Source: Phoronis ovalis
Taxonomy: Eukaryota; Phoronida; Phoronidae
Direction: 5' to 3'
Assembly: GCA_028565635.1 (NCBI GenBank)
Contig: JAOXYB010049080.1
Coordinates: 1 to 11,930, forward strand
Length of the DNA: 11,930 nucleotides
Part shown: positions 1-6,600 of the stretch, one piece after another
Layout of the letters: each line of letters opens with the position of its first letter
Position numbering within the stretch: position 1 is the first letter of the stretch
Notes under the pieces: generated by a model
The model's database searches: none
Told to the model about the DNA's origin: nothing
The model's input: only the letters and a program-made list of their open reading frames with translations
Program-made: the position numbers and the translations under genes

Positions 1-28
1 TATATATATGTGTGCGTATGTATATATA
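1..28. repeat. TA/TG microsatellite
   Basis: Alternating purine-pyrimidine run of TA and TG/CG dinucleotides at the window edge. It may extend to the left. Confidence 0.7.
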
Positions 29-230
29 AAGCTGTCGGCATTAAAGCGCAAAATATAGGTTTACGAAAGGTAGACTTTGCTGGGGGACTACGGGTTGTGA
101 AGGAAATACTTGGCATGTCCATCTTTGTTGTTAGATGTGGGTTTAAAACCTACACCCGGCACGAAGAATAATCTTAACATCAAATAGCACACGACGAGAT
201 AATAATTAAAATGTGATTACTGTTTTCCAG

Positions 231-362
231 CAATCGGCGGAATTCTATGATAAAATATTGGCACTGGATGAAAAGTCAGTCAAAAGTATTATAACATACA
301 CAAAATACGCTTGTCGAAAGAACTATAATTTGTTAGTCAAACGTAAATACAAAATAGAGTGA
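231..362 (+). CDS. Candidate terminal exon of an unrecognised plus-strand gene
   Basis: A good acceptor (tactgttttccag, AG at 229-230) is followed by 43 open codons and a TGA at 360-362. The translation begins QSAEFYDKILALDEKSVKSI and ends LLVKRKYKIE. It is rich in Lys, Glu, Asp and Tyr and looks like a soluble helical protein tail rather than random AT-rich translation. The other two plus frames close early. A donor-like GTAAAT lies at about 342, so an internal exon of 231-341 is also possible. I do not recognise the family, and no partner exon is visible to the left. An open run of this length is not rare by chance; the case rests on the acceptor and the composition. Confidence 0.27.
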   Translation, partial: QSAEFYDKILALDEKSVKSIITYTKYACRKNYNLLVKRKYKIE

Positions 363-385
363 ATAACACGACCAGTCGTGTTATT
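362..385. repeat. Perfect short palindrome, 11-bp arms with 2-nt spacer
   Basis: AATAACACGAC at 362-372 and its exact reverse complement at 375-385 flank the spacer CA. It starts on the last base of the TGA that ends the candidate exon at 231-362. It could form a short RNA hairpin but lacks the T-run of a terminator, which would not be expected in an animal genome anyway. Confidence 0.75.
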
Positions 386-990
386 GCACTGTTGCTATTT
401 AACATAATAACAATGCTAACAATTCCTTTAAACATAAGAACTCCTACATTTATTTACTAAAAACATATGTTTCGTGACAAATGAGAATATTTTTGTATGC
501 GTCGAACAAAGACAGTCACGTTAATTGCGTGGTTAGGTGTCATGATAAAAGTATACAGTTTTTCAATCCCTCAGTTCAGAACTAAACAAGTAAACAAGAT
601 TGTCTACGTCAATCAGAGAACTGCTTTTTGGCAAAAACTTAAAACTGGTGTATTTTTATACTAAAAAAAAACTTTAAGAAAATTTAATTCAAATCAGAAG
701 TTAATTAGCATACCGGTAGTTACAATTTACATAAAATACGTGAGTGTTGTAATACTATAATCATTAATAAATTGTTTAAAAGGTGAAGACAACACGGAAA
801 AGTCTTTAATAACTTTGAGGAAACGCAAGGTTCAATGACATACCGATTTAATTAAACAAGAGATCTGTTTGTGCACATCTTTCCGGACATCATGATATAT
901 TATCTCACATTGGCACCAGTCCATATTGGCACTGCTTTGTCTTTCCGGCTATAAATGCAACACTAAGTACCATTTTGGGAACAAACAGAT
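386..990. other. Gene-free AT-rich stretch
   Basis: No coding potential, RNA gene or clear repeat is seen. The phrase attggcac occurs twice (about 909 and 925), close to the repeat complex that begins near 990, and may be an eroded outlier of it. Confidence 0.5.
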
Positions 991-991
991 T

Positions 992-2170
992 GCCAGTTGG
1001 CCACATTGGAAGTGATCCCGAATTTTGACTTGTATTTATGGTTTAACGAACTAAATATGAAGCTAGTTTCTTGGAACCAGCCTGCAAACAAGGCCGCCAG
1101 TCGGCCATATTCAGTTGGAAGTGATTCAGATCACAATCATACTTGAACTGTATTTTGGCTTCTATTTACCATCTGAATTAAAGCAAACTTTCTTGGAAGC
1201 TGTTCCCCAGACGAGTCTGGCTGGCTGGCAAACCTTAAACAGTTCATCCAGCTGGTAATGGGGAACAGATCTAATTCAACACCACTAAATGATTTATTTA
1301 AGCACGAAACCCCATGAAACAACATCTTTTTTTGTAAATTTCAGCTGGCAGATAGAGTTCCCCTGCATTTTTAGCTTGCTGGTGAGTGGGTAACAGAGAT
1401 GGCCTTCCAAGCTACATTGCCAAATGGTTTATCTAAGCATGAAACATGTAAAAAAATATGCTGGTTTGCTATAGAAAGCCATAAAAAATTATCCTCGTTG
1501 GGTGCTTCTGCTATTTAAAGCCATGAAAAATTATCCTTATTGGGTCCTGTCTATCAGTGTTTCAATATCTGGCAAAAACGACTATCAAAAAAATGTCATA
1601 TAGTCGACCCACTTTTTAAGGTCAATCTAGCCTATCACATCTGCCAACTTCTATGGACTTCAGAAATCAACTAACATTCAGATGTAAATGTATACCATCT
1701 CAGGAACACACATGGTCATCATTCAGCCATATTTAAAATGAGCTGTATTTTGACCTTTATTTCCCTTCTTAATGAAATAAATCTTTACAATGAATCAGAG
1801 TTTTAATGATCTGCACAAAAACAGCTTGATGACTACAAAAACAACCTCACTTGAAATTTTCGCATTGACAGTTGATCCACTTTCCTAGGTCATTCTAAAA
1901 TATCATCTAGCCTATAACAAAGACCCCCAAATACATGGCCTTCATAAAAACCTTCACGTCACAATGCTTAGTCTTTGGCTAATATACCATCTCGGGCAAG
2001 GCCACCAGAAGTAATCCAGGTCAAAATCGAAATAAACCTGTACTTTGGCCTCTATTTGCCTTTTGAATTAAATGATCTCTTGTGTTTTTGCAATTTTTCA
2101 CCTACATTGGAAGTGATGCATGTGAAAATCAATATAACCTGATGTACTTTGACATATATTTATGCTATAC
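992..2170. repeat. Degenerate repeat complex with at least four related copies of a motif
   Basis: Diverged copies of one sequence family recur here. The phrase TTGGAAGTGAT appears at about 1006, 1115 and 2106, with a weaker form (ccagaagtaat) near 2005. Each is followed after a variable AT-rich stretch by a form of TGTATTTTGGCCTCTATTT and then TTAAA. The blocks 992-1095 and 1096-1205 align along their length (both start GCCAGTYGGCCA). A longer pair, about 1595-1800 and 1865-2090, shares a CCACTTT..GGTCA phrase, TCTAGCCTAT and TATACCATCTC. No transposase or terminal structure is seen, so this may be an old dispersed element amplified locally. The minus-strand open run in 1137-1325 falls inside it and is not credible as a gene. 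Confidence 0.6.
1475..1558. repeat. Two-copy 42-bp tandem repeat
   Basis: The phrase aaagccatRaaaaattatcc starts at 1475 and again at 1517, and both copies continue to a TTGGGT phrase. It sits inside the larger degenerate repeat complex. Confidence 0.7.
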
Positions 2171-2236
2171 CAAATACCATACAAATAAGAAAGCTGCTCT
2201 GATTAAAACTGAAGCTGTTATCTTATCGCAAGATAA

Positions 2237-2428
2237 TTTAAGGAAAGTGTTACATACAACACTGAGGAGACGGCCAGCAATGACGATGACGACGATGACA
2301 CAAAAGGGTATGACTATATACCCATGCACCAGCAAATTGACATGCGGCGTTATGAAATGAAAGTATATAAACGCCAGTTCAACTTTTGTTTGCAAGGTTC
2401 TTTAATTTTCTATATTGTTTCCTTGTAA
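2237..2428 (+). CDS. Candidate 3'-terminal exon with acidic run, plus strand, unrecognised
   Basis: The frame is open from 2237 to a TAA at 2426-2428 (63 codons). A likely exon start is 2243, after the AG at 2241-2242, although the upstream pyrimidine tract is poor. The translation includes ESVTYNTEETASN, a run of six Asp (from mixed GAC/GAT codons), TKGYDYIPMHQQIDMRRYEM and KVYKRQFNFCLQ. The charged, aromatic-poor composition differs from other open frames nearby and suggests real coding sequence, perhaps a cytoplasmic tail. YIPM fits the YxxM pattern bound by PI3K p85 SH2 domains, but short motifs like this arise by chance. AATAAA signals follow at 2510 and again within the 25-bp repeat. 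Two overlapping open frames (plus 2082-2360 and minus 2165-2395) are less protein-like. If real, this gene converges on the NEK kinase. Confidence 0.3.
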   Translation, partial: FKESVTYNTEETASNDDDDDDTKGYDYIPMHQQIDMRRYEMKVYKRQFNFCLQGSLIFYIVSL

Positions 2429-2505
2429 TCACATAATATGTTATACCATCTTCAAGGATGGAACTCTTTATAACAATTGACAAATATTTCAAGACTTAAA
2501 TGTTA

Positions 2506-2560
2506 ACTAAATAAACATACACAAAAATAAACTAAATAAACATACACAAAAATAAACTAA
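2506..2560. repeat. 25-bp tandem repeat, 2.2 copies
   Basis: The unit begins actaaataaacatacacaa and repeats exactly at 2506 and 2531, with a partial third copy from 2556. It is A-rich and supplies several AATAAA hexamers. Confidence 0.85.
2510..2515 (+). promoter_or_regulatory. Candidate polyadenylation signal (AATAAA), plus strand
   Basis: AATAAA occurs 82 nt after the TAA of the candidate exon at 2237-2428 and recurs in the adjoining tandem repeat. It would suit a transcript end before the MITE. The region is so A-rich that the hexamer alone is weak evidence. Confidence 0.2.
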
Positions 2561-2650
2561 CAACAGAAAGGTAACAAGAGCATGCAAGTATAATAAATAA
2601 TAACACAAAATCACAGTCATGACTCATCCAGATTGAATTGTTTTTAACAT

Positions 2651-2957
2651 AATTAAAATTAGACTTGCTCAAGTCCTTGTGAACTTAAAAAAAAAAAAAA
2701 AAAAAAAATATGTTTAATTCTCTTTTTTATGTCTTTTACATCAGTGTTTTTAATTATCTGGAAATTTATTTTTTTTTACTATCATATATATGTTGGATGG
2801 ACGGCTAACACTCAACATATATATGATAGTAAAAAAAAATTTTCGAGATAATTAAAAACACTGATGTAAAACACATAAAAAAGAGAAATAAACATTAATT
2901 TTTTTTAAATTTTTTTTTTTAAAGTTCAAAGGGACTTGAGCAAGTCTAAATTAAAAT
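2651..2957. mobile_element. Fold-back MITE with 9-bp target-site duplication
   Basis: The element (2660-2948, 289 bp) is almost wholly palindromic. It starts TAGACTTGCTCAAGTCC and ends with the exact reverse complement, then continues as imperfect arms through an A-run/T-run pair and a ctcttttttatg/cacataaaaaagag pair. It reaches a perfect inner stem (ACTATCATATATATGTTG at 2778-2795) around a 17-nt loop at 2796-2812. It is flanked by AATTAAAAT at 2651-2659 and 2949-2957. A 9-bp duplication with long inverted repeats suggests a Mutator-like origin; because the ends are AT-rich, an 18-bp repeat with a 7-bp duplication is also possible. It has no coding capacity, so it is non-autonomous. The two arms remain similar, implying fairly recent insertion. 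Confidence 0.88.
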
Positions 2958-2969
2958 CTGTTACTGATT

Positions 2970-3349
2970 TTTAATCTACTATTAGTAGGGGTGAAATGTA
3001 ATTTAGGTTTGACAAAAAAAAACAGGTCAACTAAAATCCTGAATGTTTGAGCAATCAAATTTTAACAACATGATTTGCAAGAAAAATAGTTATAGCTAGG
3101 AAACATGAGCATTTTTTAAACATTTAAATAAATATTGCTTTTGTCGGAACAATTGAATAATTAGTAAAAAAAATGACTATTTAGCTTTGCTGTTTTTATG
3201 CTAACATTATTTACAAGATAACTATTTTTATATTTTATACTGTACAGTGGCCTAAACCTTAGTAATAACAAGTGATTTTACAAAAATACCCAAATTATGT
3301 AATTTACTTTTTTGCAAAAAAAGTTCTAAAGTACCAAAAATAAAGTTTA
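2970..3349 (-). other. Probable 3' UTR and 3' flank of the NEK kinase
   Basis: This AT-rich stretch follows the kinase stop. No canonical AATAAA is seen on the minus strand before the MITE. Variant signals are TATAAA at about 3239-3234 and ATTAAA at 2975-2970, so the transcript end is uncertain. If cleavage fails here, transcription runs straight into the fold-back element. The frame is closed in all readings and no other gene is seen. Confidence 0.4.
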
Positions 3350-3636
3350 TCACAACCGAGCAGCAAAACTCTCCAGAACTACCAAATGATACACTGCGGG
3401 AAAATACATTTTTTGTTGATTGTCCAAATGTTTGATAAAATCCCTGCACTTCTGCTTTCCTGTACTGGAACCCAACAGTTGTCTTTGTAAGCTGGTGTAC
3501 ACAGCAAGGAATTTTTCTAGGCCTAAGTATTCTTCAAGTTGGTAACGCAAATGTTCCATCTGATTGAAAATATTCTGCGGATCACTCGGGAATGCGTTGC
3601 ACAACAATTCTTCAACATTGTCATGGAAAGATGAGT
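3350..3636 (-). CDS. NEK kinase exon E: last coding exon, C-terminal helical module
   Basis: The exon contributes AC of a split Asp codon, 94 codons (residues 375-468) and a TGA stop at 3352-3350. The acceptor TTTATATTCAG has AG at 3638-3637, after a T-rich and (TAA)n stretch. The translation looks all-helical: an acidic start (VEELLCNAF), then LRYQLEEYLGLEKFLAVY (about 403-420), a short Gly/Ser loop and KMYFPAVYHLVVLESFAARL (449-468). The heptad-like hydrophobic spacing and the LG-x-E-x-(F/L)-x-x-VY pattern resemble the C-terminal module I recall from NEK1 and NEK4. In NEK1 the protein also ends in a Y-x-x-(V/I)-x-HLV helix. This module is the main reason for preferring NEK1/NEK4 over other NEKs. 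Its partner is unknown from sequence alone. Confidence 0.9.
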
Positions 3637-6600
3637 CTGAATATAAAAACACTATTATTATTATTAAAAAAAAATGCATTTTTGTGGTATTGTGAAAGGT
3701 AGTAATTACTATCATTTTTATTTTCTATAAATGAAAACTAAAATGTTACAAAAAAAGGTGGGCGGTCAAGTGCAAAAAGTTGCCTTAAAAATGTGGATAA
3801 CTATTTCCAAACAAATAGGTCATGGTACTTAAATGGATTAACTAGAGTAAACAGATTGTTTGCTATGAATGCAGAACAGGACAGAAACCGCAATAAATAA
3901 TAGATTGCCATGTAACATGTGCATTTTGGATTCTTATAGCACCAGTTCACAAATGCACATTTATCGTTGAATTAAATCTTGAGATTTTTTACTATATCTT
4001 AAACAAGTTTCTTGGAAAAAATGGTAAGCATAAACTGCTATTGAATGAAACCAATGTTATCGAAATTGATCTGTGTCATAGTTTCATTACTTTACACAGT
4101 CACCAAGTCTTATTAATTATCAATTAATATAATTCTTTATAACATAATAAGAAGCATGCTGTGGTGTTTTTAACATGTTCATTTTAAGTGATAAATGTCA
4201 GAACAACAGTATTAGTCTCATTCACTCACACAGTCACGCAACTTATAATTGTACATTTTTAATAGAAGGGAAACATGCCCAGATATTTGTTTAACAAATA
4301 AATACTATAATTTTAATCAATAAATGATGGCAGATTTTGTGATTAGTCAGTTCCTTGCTTCAACATACGTAGACTGCATAATATAAAGTAATCAACCATC
4401 GTAATGATAATCGTTAGTTGTGTTTAGATTCTTTGAAATGAGAGGTAATCTTGCAGCTAAAAATAGAAGTTATGCTATATATACGCCTGCATAAGTCATT
4501 TAAACTTTTTCTCATAAATCATTTAATAGATTTATTAGTAAATTATTTATTGTAAATAAAATATCACTCATTCTGTACACTGAAGATGATATAAATGTTC
4601 TTGAACGTGTATAAATATTTCACAAATAATTTGCATAACTAACTAAGTTTCTGACATGTATTTTTAAAACAAATTATCAAAACATACAAGACGCAGTGCA
4701 TCGTAGCGGACATTTACACACATACAAGACGCAGTGCATCATAGCGGACAGTTACACACATACAAGACGCAGTGCATCATAGCGGACAGTTACACACATA
4801 AAAGATGCAGTGCATCATAGCGGACAGTTACACACATACAAGACGCAGTGCATCGTAGCGGACAGTTACACACATACAAGACGCAGTGCATCGTAGCGGA
4901 CAGTTACACACATACAAGATGCAGTGCATCGTAGCGGACAGTTACACACATACAAGACGCAGTGTATCGTAGTGGACAGTTACACACATACAAGACGCAG
5001 TGCATCGTAGCGGACAGTTACACACATACAAGACGCAGTGTATCGTAGTGGACAGTTACACATCCTTTGTACGTACCAGTCGTGTGAAGCATAGATCATG
5101 TTGACATTAATTTGAATTAAGTCGTTATGAATAATCGAGAAAAACAATTTTTTTCAATCCTTATTAACTCATAGTGAGGATCTTAATAAAAAATATAAGA
5201 AACCATTCTGATGAGCAAAATGTCCCGGGCATAGTTCAAAACATAATGCCAACGAAAAACTGTGCACTGATACGCTAATTTTATATATGCTATAAAACTG
5301 ACAATGTTTAGGGTCCTGTCACATCAGAAGGAAGACATCTGTCACAAAATAATGCTTTCTACTAATCGTGTTTGCTTACCGCTTGATACTTTTATTCCGT
5401 TACTATTAACATGATGTCATCTTGCATTTGTTCGGTGAAGAAGCAACATAGTTTTGTGTTGATTTTAAAACAAATAAATGGTTCAAACTGTCTTATAAAA
5501 AGGACATAAACGAGTATAGTAGGTATATGTTAACGCAATTAAATAAAACAGTATATTTTATATTGCGAGACGACATTAACATTCTCTTTTATCAGTTGCC
5601 CCAGATTGGCTAGGTCAAAGGTCCCATTGACCTTTGCTTGTCTTTAAACAAAGTGCCACTAGGTGGATTAATATAACAATGTCCTCTCAAATTAGTTTCA
5701 GTGCAAACAAATTTAACATTATAATGTACTGTAAGGATTATTGTAAACAGAAAACAATTTATCACATTTTCCAAAAAAATATTGAAAAACTGTTACCATG
5801 GCAACCTTTTTCAAAAGAAATTAGGATTCCTTTAAATTAAACTTTACTTTGTTGTTCATTGTACCACTAAGTTTCAAAGAATCTGCATACATCATTCTGT
5901 AGATATGGCCAAATCAACAGGATATGTTTTTATACATTAACAATTAGTGTTATATACTATTGATGGGCACTACCGTGCGCTGTGCCATAAATTAATAAGT
6001 CAAATATGCAAGTGTTGGTGACTTTTACTTAATTATAGCTTAAATTAACTGTAAAAAATATAAGTTGAATAACTGATTAAACTAATTTTTTTTAATTACA
6101 AGAACAAAAATAAAAGAACAGAATAAATTACAGTCAACTTCCCAATGCAATCCATCCTCATTAATTTTCTGGTTCTATCCGTAACACAAACTTCTGATGA
6201 TCCAAAATAAATGCAGTTTAAATTAGAGCAACTAGAACAAGTTTGTTCAGTTAAAAGAAGGCAGGATATCAATTAATAATAATAATTGCCTTTTTTTACA
6301 TTACTATACTGATACGCTACATTTATGTCAATATTTAAATTTTCTGGTGTTATATTCTATGGTAACAAAATTAATATCAAAATATGGAATATTAATTACA
6401 GGTTCTTTACTTTATATGTGTCAGTATTTGAAAAATATTTTATAAATACAAAAAAATCAAACTATAATACAGCTGCTTTAAAATTCTTTTTTGCACATTT
6501 ATCTAATGTCATACTGAACGTACTTTTTCAAAACAACGACATTATATCATTTTTGAGATTTTTAACTTTAATTTTAACATGTTTTAATGAATCCTTAATT

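Larger units (their letters stand above)
5595..5925. repeat. Probable eroded dispersed repeat in the intron
   Basis: The stretch opens with a short inverted pair built on AGGTCA-type words and contains a gttaccatggcaac core. It ends with a phrase of the form taccactaagtttcaaagaa..ctgtagatatggcc, resembling repeat families I have seen widely in marine invertebrate genomes. No ends or target duplications can be fixed. The plus-strand open run at 5634-5840 is best read as part of this block and not a gene. The assignment rests on recall of repeat style. Confidence 0.35.

Noticed and set aside
120-175. Possible tRNA-like B-box near gggtttaaaacctacacc
   Set aside because: No A-box or cloverleaf pairing could be drawn around it.
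1137-1325. Minus-strand open run of 62 codons
   Set aside because: Lies within the degenerate repeat complex, with no splice sites or protein-like pattern.
1335-1390. Plus-strand acceptor-like tttcag followed by donor-like GTGAGT
   Set aside because: Inside the repeat complex; I found no good coding frame or neighbouring exon to support it.
2082-2360. Plus-strand open run of 92 codons overlapping the acidic exon candidate
   Set aside because: Its end is an out-of-frame reading of the GAY-rich stretch (Met/Thr repeats), and the overlapping frame is more protein-like.
2165-2395. Minus-strand open run of 76 codons
   Set aside because: Opposite-strand shadow of the acidic exon candidate; hydrophobic Val/Ile runs come from reading the GAY repeat antisense.
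5634-5840. Plus-strand open run of 68 codons
   Set aside because: Falls in a repeat-like block and contains the X-box-like palindrome; no recognisable protein.
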